Shown in pieces: positions 1-8,000 of a stretch of 64,000 nt of DNA (its first letter is position 1; each line of letters starts with the position of its first letter). The DNA is taken from the NCBI RefSeq assembly GCF_014640555.1, contig NZ_BMHE01000001.1, forward strand, positions 232,327 through 296,326. Direction: 5' to 3'. Source of the DNA: Paenibacillus marchantiophytorum. GTDB lineage: Bacteria > Bacillota > Bacilli > Paenibacillales > NBRC-103111. Position numbers and translations under genes: made by a program. Under the pieces are notes generated by a model, which did not search any database, was not told the origin of the DNA, and saw nothing but the letters and a program-made list of their open reading frames with translations.

Positions 1-59
1 AAAACGGTTGCAGTAACTGGATGAGTCAGAAAGGCGGACAAGTTTTCAACAAACATCAT
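1..59 (-). CDS. NfeD-like membrane protein, N-terminal fragment (runs off window)
   Basis: A strong AAGGAG ribosome binding site (positions 66-71) is followed after 6 nt by two adjacent ATG codons and an open frame that leaves the window after about 19 codons. The visible residues (MMFVENLSAFLTHPVTATV) resemble the start of the transmembrane part of NfeD proteins, which partner the flotillin FloA. In Bacillus the NfeD/FloA pair (yqeZ-yqfA) follows yqeY, so position supports the call. Too little is visible to be certain; the yqeY terminator separates it from the rpsU-yqeY transcript. Confidence 0.5.
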   Translation of the reverse strand, partial: MMFVENLSAFLTHPVTATV

Positions 60-142
60 CTTTCACTCCTTCCCTGATTCTTCCTTCTCATTAATATGTA
101 CGCTCGAAACGACAAACTGTTTCATTTTGTGAATAAAATAAA

Positions 143-172
143 AAGACCGAGTGGACGGAATCCTCTCGGTCT
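143..172 (-). terminator. Rho-independent terminator after yqeY
   Basis: Nine-bp inverted repeat AAGACCGAG/CTCGGTCTT with a 12-nt loop; in minus-strand reading it is followed by a T-rich run (plus-strand A-rich 131-142). It sits 17 nt beyond the yqeY stop codon. Confidence 0.85.
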
Positions 173-189
173 TGTAAAACACATTTGTA

Positions 190-633
190 TTATCCCAATA
201 ATTGTTGGACTAACTGATTGATAAGTTTACCATCAGCACGTCCCTTAACCTGAGGCATCAATGCCGTCATCACTTTGCCCATATCCGCTTTGGAAGAAGC
301 ACCAATTTGTTCGATGGTCTGCTGTACAATGGCTTTCACTTCTTCCTCAGAAAGCTGTTGCGGCATGTACTCAGCTAGAATAACAAGTTCTGCCTTCAGG
401 CTCTCGGCCAAATCATCTCTGCCGGCCTTCGTAAATTCTTGGAGGGAATCCTTACGCTGTTTGATTTCACGAGTTAGAACGTCAAGCACTTCATTGTCAT
501 CTAAGGCTCTTTTCAGATCAATCTCTTGATTCTTAATAGTGGATCTCACCATTCGAATAACCGAGAGTTTGAACTTGTCCTGACTCTTCATCGCTTGCTT
601 CATATCTTCGTTCAATCGATCGCTTAAGCTCAT
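190..633 (-). CDS. yqeY: GatB/YqeY domain protein
   Basis: 147-residue protein, full length for the YqeY family (about 148 in Bacillus). It is a helical protein sharing the GatB tail domain, in particular residues after about 90 (LAEYMPQQLSEEEVKAIV). A link to tRNA-dependent amidation is assumed from GatB but the actual function is unknown. The ribosome binding site AGGAGG overlaps the rpsU stop codon, so it is probably translationally coupled to rpsU, as in the Bacillus rpsU-yqeY pair. A clear terminator follows. Confidence 0.93.
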   Translation of the reverse strand: MSLSDRLNEDMKQAMKSQDKFKLSVIRMVRSTIKNQEIDLKRALDDNEVLDVLTREIKQRKDSLQEFTKAGRDDLAESLKAELVILAEYMPQQLSEEEVKAIVQQTIEQIGASSKADMGKVMTALMPQVKGRADGKLINQLVQQLLG

Positions 634-641
634 GTTGCCTC

Positions 642-815
642 CTAGAACTTTCTCTTACGAGCAGCCTCTGATTTAAGCTTACGCTTAACGCTTGGCTTGT
701 CATAGTGTTTACGTTTCTTAACTTCTGCTAGAATGCCATCCTTAGCGATGGAACGCTTAAAGCGACGAAGTGCAGCATCTATAGTTTCGTTCTTACGAAC
801 TCGAGTTTCTGACAA
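642..815 (-). CDS. rpsU: 30S ribosomal protein S21
   Basis: 57-residue protein ending in [17 protein letters not shown], the hallmark of bS21, a small basic protein of the 30S platform near the 3' end of 16S rRNA. I place the start at TTG 815 ([18 protein letters not shown]). It is preceded by GGAGGGAGG at 7 nt and gives the same length as Bacillus S21. The longer open frame back to 872 would begin inside the -10 box of the promoter, so it cannot be used. yqeY follows at once with an overlapping ribosome binding site. Confidence 0.96.
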   Translation of the reverse strand: MSETRVRKNETIDAALRRFKRSIAKDGILAEVKKRKHYDKPSVKRKLKSEAARKRKF

Positions 816-870
816 CAGTTTTCCCTCCCTCCGAACAGACCATCTAAGATCAAACGGTTCATCAAATCTC

Positions 871-899
871 ATTATAGGTGATAGTAATTAGGGTGTCAA
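871..899 (-). promoter_or_regulatory. sigma-A promoter of rpsU-yqeY
   Basis: Minus strand TTGACA (899-894), 17-nt spacer, TATAAT (876-871): both boxes match the vegetative consensus perfectly. Transcription would start near 864, leaving a leader of about 50 nt before the TTG start of rpsU. Confidence 0.9.
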
Positions 900-929
900 T
901 CGAATACTTGCGATTAATTAAAGATAGCG

Positions 930-1280
930 TTAATTATGAACGCCTAAAGGAGACAACCTTGCCCCAGCCATCAAATGATAGTGAAGATGATGAACAATCT
1001 GTCCAGCGTTCGCTCCATTATTGGTAATGACACGATAACCGGATTCTGTAACGCCTAGTTCTCTAGCAATTTGCGCGGCAGCGTTTTGCATCTGCCCAAT
1101 CAATGCCCAGTCTTCAGAACCCGCTTCTGCTAGTGATGCGATATGCTTTTTGGGGATAATCAGGACATGGATCGGTGATGCGGGCTGAATATCATGGAAA
1201 GCTAGAATCTGATCATCCTCGTAAACCTTCTTGGAAGGAAGATCCCCTGCAACAATTTTACAAAAAATACAATCACTCAC
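930..1280 (-). CDS. Histidine triad (HIT) nucleotide-binding protein, HinT-like
   Basis: 116-residue protein with the HIT signature near the C terminus (VHHLHYHLMAG, residues about 95-105), where the central His is the nucleophile. An N-terminal CIFCKI motif and the HVLIIPKKH strand are typical of the HinT branch, which hydrolyses AMP or GMP phosphoramidates and acyl-adenylates in the cytoplasm. The start is GTG 1280, with a GGAGGG site 12 nt upstream, a rather long spacing. It is followed by rpsU, which has its own promoter, so HIT is probably a separate short transcript. Confidence 0.92.
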   Translation of the reverse strand: MSDCIFCKIVAGDLPSKKVYEDDQILAFHDIQPASPIHVLIIPKKHIASLAEAGSEDWALIGQMQNAAAQIARELGVTESGYRVITNNGANAGQIVHHLHYHLMAGARLSPLGVHN

Positions 1281-1321
1281 AAGTAAGCTTGTCCCTCCAC
1301 TTTCCTAGTCCTTCTACGTTA

Positions 1322-1351
1322 ATTTTATCGGAAACATATGAAAAAATCCAA
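1322..1351 (-). promoter_or_regulatory. Candidate promoter of the HIT gene
   Basis: Minus strand TTGGAT (1351-1346), 18-nt spacer, TAAAAT (1327-1322), about 40 nt before the GTG start. Four of six and five of six matches to the vegetative boxes; no other promoter-like pair is evident here. Confidence 0.45.
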
Positions 1352-1390
1352 TCCAATTGCGACTTTTTAATGGCACCGCTGCAAAAAAAA

Positions 1391-1419
1391 GAAACATCAC
1401 CCCGACAGTGTGAGGTTTC
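1391..1419 (-). terminator. Terminator downstream of rsgA
   Basis: Inverted repeat GAAACATCAC/GTGAGGTTTC (10 bp, one mismatch, 9-nt loop), followed in minus-strand reading by eight T residues (1390-1383). It lies about 140 nt past the rsgA stop; I see nothing coding in between. Confidence 0.75.
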
Positions 1420-1558
1420 AACGAATAAACCGCTTTTTCTACCAATAATTCTTCCAAAACCGTAGTCTGGATACTCGGCCCGCAGGAACAGCTACAGCAT
1501 ATCCAGCTACAGGCAAAAGGCTACTCAGAGCTCGTTATTTCTGCTGTTGTTTGGCAGC

Positions 1559-2623
1559 TTACAAGCGATTATTTTGACTTTTCATTGCCTGGTGCAGCTT
1601 CTTCCACTTGGCCTTTTCCGCTGCTTGCAGACCTTTATCTTCTTTGCGCGCCAAGTAGGCAAGTTCCTTCTGCAATTTCAAATAACTTTGAAAGCGCTCA
1701 TGCCCAAGCGTCCCTTCGTCCAGCGCGTTTCTCACCGCACATTTGGGTTCATTAGCATGCTTGCAATCTTGAAAAAAGCACTTCTCAGCGATGTCCTCCA
1801 CATCTTGAAATGAGGTGCTCAGCCCCTCGGAAGCGTCCCAGAGCTGAAGTTCCCTCATCCCTGGAGTATCTATCAAAATGCCGCCGCCGGGCAGCGTGAT
1901 CAACTCTCGATGGGTCGTGGTATGTTTCCCTTTGTCGTCTCCGAATCGGATATCGCCAGTCTCCAAAATATCTTCCCCATAGATATGATTTACCAAGGTC
2001 GACTTCCCAACCCCAGAGGAGCCAAGTAATGCCACAGTCTGACCTCGCGAGATATAAGGAGCCAATTGGTCAAGCCCACGATTTGCAGCGGAGCTGATGA
2101 CATGAATGGGAACACCTACAGCAATAGCCGCGACTTCCGCAGCTAAGGCTTCCGGATCCTCGCACAAATCCGCCTTACTGAGCACAATCACCGGATTGGC
2201 CCCGCTTTCCCAAGCAAGCACCAAGTAACGTTCAATTCTGCGCACATTAAAGTCCTGATTCAGCGCAGTAACCAGAAACACGGTATTTACGTTCGTAGCG
2301 ACGATTTGCTCTTCATTGACTTGTCCAGCCACTTTCCGGGAAAACTTACTTTGGCGCGGCAGTACAGCATGAACCGTTGCTCGCTGTTCTTCGGCTCTGA
2401 TTGAAACCACAACCCAATCACCTACGGCTGGGTAGTCTTCACGATGAATCGCAAGGTGCCGCATTTTACCGGAAACTTCCGCTAACACCTCACCCGATTC
2501 TGTTAACACGCGATACATATGTTTATGTTCCAAGGACACCCGTCCTGCCTGATATCCTTCACTAAGATAGGGTTCAAATGATTTTTCGAAAAAAGTGTTC
2601 CAGCCTAAATCGGTTTTTATCAA
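1559..2623 (-). CDS. rsgA: Ribosome small subunit-dependent GTPase A
   Basis: 354-residue circularly permuted GTPase that helps late maturation of the 30S subunit. An N-terminal OB-like domain is followed by the permuted G motifs: G4-like LSKADLC, then G1 GSSGVGKST (residue about 201), then G3 DTPGMREL. A C-terminal zinc-binding segment follows (C-F-F-Q-D-C-x-H-x5-C). The opening LGWNTFFEKSF is typical of the family. The start codon is TTG at 2623, with only a loose GAGG upstream, so the exact start is uncertain. Transcription diverges from the TetR gene; its terminator is at 1391-1419. Confidence 0.92.
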   Translation of the reverse strand: MIKTDLGWNTFFEKSFEPYLSEGYQAGRVSLEHKHMYRVLTESGEVLAEVSGKMRHLAIHREDYPAVGDWVVVSIRAEEQRATVHAVLPRQSKFSRKVAGQVNEEQIVATNVNTVFLVTALNQDFNVRRIERYLVLAWESGANPVIVLSKADLCEDPEALAAEVAAIAVGVPIHVISSAANRGLDQLAPYISRGQTVALLGSSGVGKSTLVNHIYGEDILETGDIRFGDDKGKHTTTHRELITLPGGGILIDTPGMRELQLWDASEGLSTSFQDVEDIAEKCFFQDCKHANEPKCAVRNALDEGTLGHERFQSYLKLQKELAYLARKEDKGLQAAEKAKWKKLHQAMKSQNNRL

Positions 2624-2748
2624 GTTTACGTGTCATCCTCTCATTGCTTTCTAGGTCTAAGTATAGTCCGCAATCTAAGGCACTACACGGGAAACAATGG
2701 TTTAGATTAATCTTTCCTGATTGTTTCAGACATCGGTCAATTCAAATG

Positions 2749-2763
2749 TAGACTATCGGTCTA
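2749..2763. promoter_or_regulatory. Palindromic operator, probably for the adjacent TetR regulator
   Basis: Perfect inverted repeat TAGAC-TATCG-GTCTA whose left arm coincides with the -35 box of the TetR gene promoter. A partial second copy of ATCGGTC lies 23 bp upstream at 2732-2738. Size and placement fit an autoregulatory TetR operator; binding is inferred. Confidence 0.55.
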
Positions 2764-2777
2764 TTTTTGCATATAAT
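2749..2777 (+). promoter_or_regulatory. Promoter of the TetR/oxidoreductase gene
   Basis: TAGACT (2749-2754), 17-nt spacer, TATAAT (2772-2777, perfect). Transcription would begin near 2784, which excludes the more distant upstream start codon at 2721. Confidence 0.65.
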
Positions 2778-2825
2778 AGGAATAAATCGATGATTGGGAA
2801 CGGAGTGAGCCGTCTGAGTCAATTC

Positions 2826-4736
2826 ATGAGAGCCACTACCCGCAAAAAGCGAGATGTCATGATGGAAGTCGCTTTAACGATGTTCATGGACAAAGGATAT
2901 GAAAATGTATCCGTAGACGACATAATTGCCGCTACCCGGACGTCGAAGGGAACTTTTTACCATTATTTCAAAAGTAAAGATGCCATCATTTCCGCCATCT
3001 ACAGCAAGCAAATCGAGTTAATTCAGGATTGGGTGAAACAGCCGCCCTCAAAGGTGCAGTCGCTTGAAGGACATATCAATCGTTTGTTTTTAGACTTAGC
3101 GTCTAACATTCAATCATCACCAAGGCTGATTCGCAGCCTGCAAGCTATTTCTTTACAAAATGAAACCGTAAAAATGGCTGAACAACACCAATTAAACGTT
3201 CTCTCGGACAGTTTGCTGCACTGGCTGCCTGATCCACTTAAAATCGATCTGCTCGTATGCATGTACATTGGCACGCTTCGAACTTGGAGCAACCAAGAGC
3301 ATGCCGACCTGCTCGCCATGATGACCAATAACTTAGCTTGGATATGGGTGGGCCTTAGATCCGAAGCGCCCAATGCCCCACTTCAAGTAGAACCAGCCCC
3401 CAAGGAGGAGCACAAAATGAAAATAGCGATTATCGGCGGAGGTCTAGCCGGACTGACCGCAGCAGCTTATTTATCGGAGAACTCTAACATTGAAGGTATT
3501 TTATTCGAACGCAGCCCGCAGCTTGGAGGCCGTGCATTTACGTATGAGAAAGCGGGCTTCACGCTGAATTACGGCGCGCATGCCATCTATGGCATAGACC
3601 GACATACCTTAACCAATATGGAACGTGAACTAGGTCTCTCCTTTTCTTCCAAGCAAGTGGATAAACGCAAAGTATTTTACGCCAAACATAATCAGTTGAC
3701 ACCTGCTCCGCTTGATGCGATCAATTTACTGAAAACCGATCTGCTCAGCACAGCGCAAAAAGTAAGGTTCGTGGGTGAAATCGCGGCGATCATCGCAAAT
3801 ATTCATAATTTAAAAAATTATGCGACTTTAGCGGATTACTTGGCCGAATCCAATGCCGATGAAGACGTGAAAGAACTGTGGGAACATCTCGTCTGCTCCA
3901 ACTTCTTCATTACGCCTGAGGATGCCAGAAATGTCTCCGGAGCTGTCATCAGCGAGTATTACCATAACCTGTTCCTCTCCTCCAAACCGGTAAATTATGT
4001 GCTTGGCAGTTGGGCTGTCATCACCAATCAATTAAAGCAAAAAATCACTTCCACAGGAAAATGGAACATTGCCCTTCAAGAAGGCGTTGAGAGTCTGCGC
4101 TATGCTGATCGCAAATTTATTTTGCAGACCAAAAATCAGGAAACGGCCTTTGACAAAGTCATTTTCGCCATGCCGGTGCAGCAAGTGGTCAAATTATTAA
4201 AAGGCACGGCGTGGGAGCCCTTCCTTGCTCCTTATGAAGCCAATACTGCAACCGAAGTTATGGTTTATGACGTCGGCTTAAGCCGCGTTGTCGCCAGACC
4301 ATTCAGCTACATCAGTGATATGGACAATAAATTATTCATCAGCGATGTATCGGCTACGGACCACACTTTGGTGCCGGAAGGCGGTCAATTGCTGCAAGGG
4401 ATTGCCTACTTAAGCGATAAATTCGACAGCGATGAGCAGCGCAAAGCTTATTTGGAAGAAAAGAATACGCAAATGGAAGCCTTGTTCGATAAGCATTACC
4501 CAGGCTGGCGCGATGTGACGGCGGTTAAGCGGGTTTCGAAGAAAGCGATGGTTTCCAGTGTGAAAAACATTGCCACGAACAACCTTTTGCCGATCCGCGT
4601 GGAAAATGTGCCTTTCTATTTCTGCGGCGACGGCTGTACGGGCAAAGGCGAGCTTGCTGAACGCGCCTTCTCCAGCGCACGCAGCGCGGCGCTCGCGATT
4701 GTGCAAGAGGTTCAGCAATCGCTGCTGAGCGTTTAA
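2826..4736 (+). CDS. TetR-type regulator fused in frame to an FAD-dependent (phytoene desaturase-like) oxidoreductase
   Basis: One uninterrupted frame encodes two proteins that are normally separate. From ATG 2826 the first 197 residues form a TetR regulator, with the helix-turn-helix around VSVDDIIAATRTSKGTFYHYFKSK. From the internal ATG 3417 follows a 439-residue flavoprotein. It has a Rossmann start KIAIIGGGLAGLTAAAYLSE, an amine-oxidase/desaturase stretch QLGGRAFTYEKAGFTLNYGAHAIYG, and a C-terminal FAD motif YFCGDGCTGKGELAERAF. No stop codon separates them. A strong AAGGAGG site lies 8 nt before ATG 3417, so the oxidoreductase is probably also made alone. The substrate is unknown. ATG 2790 is an alternative start; neither upstream start has a good ribosome binding site. 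Confidence 0.8.
   Translation: MRATTRKKRDVMMEVALTMFMDKGYENVSVDDIIAATRTSKGTFYHYFKSKDAIISAIYSKQIELIQDWVKQPPSKVQSLEGHINRLFLDLASNIQSSPRLIRSLQAISLQNETVKMAEQHQLNVLSDSLLHWLPDPLKIDLLVCMYIGTLRTWSNQEHADLLAMMTNNLAWIWVGLRSEAPNAPLQVEPAPKEEHKMKIAIIGGGLAGLTAAAYLSENSNIEGILFERSPQLGGRAFTYEKAGFTLNYGAHAIYGIDRHTLTNMERELGLSFSSKQVDKRKVFYAKHNQLTPAPLDAINLLKTDLLSTAQKVRFVGEIAAIIANIHNLKNYATLADYLAESNADEDVKELWEHLVCSNFFITPEDARNVSGAVISEYYHNLFLSSKPVNYVLGSWAVITNQLKQKITSTGKWNIALQEGVESLRYADRKFILQTKNQETAFDKVIFAMPVQQVVKLLKGTAWEPFLAPYEANTATEVMVYDVGLSRVVARPFSYISDMDNKLFISDVSATDHTLVPEGGQLLQGIAYLSDKFDSDEQRKAYLEEKNTQMEALFDKHYPGWRDVTAVKRVSKKAMVSSVKNIATNNLLPIRVENVPFYFCGDGCTGKGELAERAFSSARSAALAIVQEVQQSLLSV
3402..3419 (+). promoter_or_regulatory. 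Internal ribosome binding site and ATG within the TetR/oxidoreductase frame
   Basis: AAGGAGG at 3402-3408 followed after 8 nt by ATG 3417, in frame with the upstream TetR coding sequence. It marks the natural N terminus of the flavoprotein (MKIAIIGGG). Confidence 0.75.
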
Positions 4737-4762
4737 AGCAGCAGGAACCGCCAGACAGCTGA

Positions 4763-4955
4763 AAGGGAACTTCGATACGCTATTCGAGGAAGAAAGTGTT
4801 GGATTTAAAGTGAAACGGAACTACAGGGCGCTATTTGCCACAAGAGGCAGGCTTCAGAGGCCAAATTTTGGTAATAAGCGATTGTAGTTCCGTTTGAATA
4901 GATATTTGGTCGATTTTCGGCAAAATAGAGGATCGTAGTTCCCTCCGCGCGAGGC
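4763..4955. repeat. Composite intergenic repeat array, member 1
   Basis: Four copies of the 20-21 bp motif (ATAGCG-N2-CTGTAGTTCCCT or its complement). Two are in complement orientation (4764-4784, 4816-4835) and two in forward orientation (4873-4893, 4925-4944). Start-to-start steps are 52, 57 and 52 bp. It lies between the convergent TetR/oxidoreductase gene and the ctsZ-like gene. This member lacks the hairpin lead block seen in the other three. Confidence 0.8.
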
Positions 4956-4984
4956 AGCAGTGTTAACTACGCGATCACCCTAAC

Positions 4985-5025
4985 AAAAACCAGCACGACC
5001 CGCAAGAAAGGGCGTGCTGGTTTTT
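4985..5025. terminator. Bidirectional terminator between convergent genes
   Basis: Perfect 13-bp inverted repeat AAAAACCAGCACG/CGTGCTGGTTTTT with a 15-nt loop. T runs on either strand let it end both the TetR/oxidoreductase gene and the ctsZ-like gene. Confidence 0.92.
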
Positions 5026-5028
5026 TGG

Positions 5029-8000
5029 TTATTGCTTCGTTACGCGCACATCGTCCAGATGCAGCGTAGTGCCGCCAGGTGAATCTACATAAAAGCCAAC
5101 ATCGATCTGCCCATTGGTCACCATTACATCGCTGACGCTGATATATTTCCACACACCGCTGTTGCTGATATTCGCATACATCGCCGATCCGCCATAATTT
5201 TGCACTTCCATGCGCGCTGTCGTTGGTGTCGTATTTTTCATGCGGACCCAAGCTTCAACTTTGTACTTCACGTTGTTGACGGGGACTGCTATGGTTTGAT
5301 GCAGACTCTGTTGATAGGCGCCAGCCGCGAAGAAGTAAGCTCGTTTATCGCCTGACCAAGGTGATTCCGGCGGGTTCGTCGTCGAACCGCTGTCAATGCC
5401 ATAAGCAACAGCCTGGGTGCTTGGATGCCACTCTACCCAATTGTGACTCAGGCTTGTGTCGCGTTCAAAATCAGGATTATCCAGCAGATTCAACTCAGAT
5501 ACAGGCGTCCCCGCCGCAGCCGTTGAAAGGAGCAAACGATCCAGATTGATATTTCCACTGTCGCCTGAATCATATTTGAAGGCAATCGTATTGACTCCCG
5601 CATTCAAAGTTACCGTTTGCACATTGTCCTGCCAGACGTTCCAATTGCCTCCGGGACTTGTAAAGCTGGTCTGACCCAATTTAGTTCCATTCACGTAAGT
5701 ACTTACTGTTTTGGTCACGCTATTGCCATTCGCATAACGCAGAGCAACCTGATAGCTTCCGGCGCTCGGAACATTGACGTTATATTTCACCTGTCCGCCA
5801 ACTGCGCTAATACTGTCAACAAATGAGGTACCACTGTAGTTCCAATGATTCGCATTCAGCGCTGCGCCGCCAGAAATCTCTGCGCTCTCCGCCTCATATT
5901 TGCCGACCACCGGGGTGAAAGGAACCGTGATATTATCTAAGTTGACATTCCCCGTGTCGCCTGCGTCACTATAGTATTTGTAAGTGACAATATTCGCGCC
6001 CGCGGTCAATGGCAGTGTCTCCGACTGCGTTGCCCACGTATCCCAATTCGCCAAACTGTTCAGCGAAGTGGACTTCACTCTTTTTCCATTCACGAAAACA
6101 CTGACAGACTTCGCCGTTCCTGAAGCATTGGCATAACGCAGCGAGACATTGTAGTCGCCACCCGTTTTCACTTTAGGATAGAAGGTGATGCCTGCGCCTG
6201 CATTGCCCAATCCATCTACAAATCCTGTACCTGTATATCCGGTATGATTCGTATTCACGGTTGCCTTGGCAGCAACGGTGCTGCCGGAAAGCGAGGCATC
6301 CTCTGCTTCATATTGGACGGAAGATGCGCCAACTGCCGCCGTACCCGCGATGGCAATCGCTTTGGCAGAAGCGGAGCCTGCTGCCACCTTCACATAGGTC
6401 ACATCGCCATAAACATCCTTGCCTGTCGCCCACCCTTCACCAGCCGCCGCTTTCAACGCCTGCAAACTCGCATAGGACGTCATTGCGCTGCTGTTGTTCG
6501 TTACAGAAGTAGCCGCTGAACCATGAAGCTTAACGATGTAGGACTGCAGCGCTGGTGTGAAACTTCCGCTTTTCGCTCCTAGCGTGAAGCTTTGCGAGCC
6601 TGAACCATTATCTTGGGCTGTCATATTTTGCTTGAAATAAGTGCCGCTCTCGTAGTTGTAGCTGGCTCCATCGTCATCATAGTAGGTGAAACTCGATGGT
6701 GTTGAGTTCGCGAAAACATCCACATCCACGGATGTGACAGCGCTTTGGCCCACGTAATCCTGCACTTTTTGGGTAGGGATGATTGCACCTTTTTTAATAA
6801 ACAGCGGCATGTCTGTTAATGTTTCTGGGTTCACGGGATATTGAATCGTCTGACCGCCTGTATACGTAATGCCTCTTGCATAGTCGATCCAAGTCCCTGC
6901 CGGCAAATAAATATCCTTGCTCGTCTGCTGTTTATCCACAACAGGAGCCGCCAGCAGCCAATCACCGAACATCCAGGCATCTGTATAATTCTTCGCAGTC
7001 GTGTCGGTCGGATAGGCTTGCATCAATGGCTGAACAAGCCCATTTCCATTCTCGTAAGCACTTCTTTCGTAGGCATACATATAGGGGATCAAAGAATAGC
7101 GAAGCTGGATCGCCTCTTTGGAGGCTTCCTCTGCCGTCGATCCGAAATACCACGGCTGACGCTGCTGATGATTGTTCCCATGTACACGGAAAACTGGCGT
7201 TAGCGCACTAAACTGCATCCAACGCGCATACAAATCCGGGTTCGGATTATTGGTCGTCCCATCCTGCTGATTGAAGCCGCCGGTATCCATCCCCCATTTC
7301 ACTTGCCCATTGTTAATCGAAGACAGCATGACCGCTCGCTGCTCCTTCATCCCTGCAGCCCAGCTGATTCGCTCCCCTTTGTTGTACTGGATGCCAATAT
7401 CACCAGACCAAAGGGTTGTCGCATAACGCTGCGCTCCGGGATAGAAGGTTCTTGCGGTTTGCCAAACCCGCTGTGCTCCGCTTGTGTACGCCCGCTGCCC
7501 TTCGTACATCGTCTGAGACATATGACCTGTGGTAAAGTTGCCAAACCAATACGATGCGCCGCCGGAGGATACTTTGTCTGTCTCATCATTCCACCACCCT
7601 ACTATCCCCTTATCAAGGGCATCTTTGGAATGATTCCAAAACCAGCTGCGCTCACTGGCATTATAAGGGTCGATGCTGCGCACGGTGACAGGGATGAAAT
7701 AGTCCTGATACTCGCTGTGTCCCGGATAGAAGTACCCGCCATTTGTCGCATCTGTTCCTTGAGTGGTCGCAGCCGCAGAAGCATCTTTCGTGACGATCCG
7801 CGGCTTCGTGATGCCGATCATTTTGACGCCTTTGGCATCCATCGTCGACTTCCATGCTGTTGTGGAGGCAGAAGGGAAATTGGTGGTATTCCAAGCAAAC
7901 TCACCATAATTTGTTTCTCCATATTTTTTCCAGTCATAATCGAAGGCGTAAGCATCGATCGGTATATTTTTGGCGCGGTACGTGTCCACATTGTTCGTAA

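Noticed and set aside
816..872. 76-residue version of ribosomal protein S21
   Set aside because: Its start codon overlaps the perfect -10 box; TTG 815 with a strong ribosome binding site gives the normal 57 residues.
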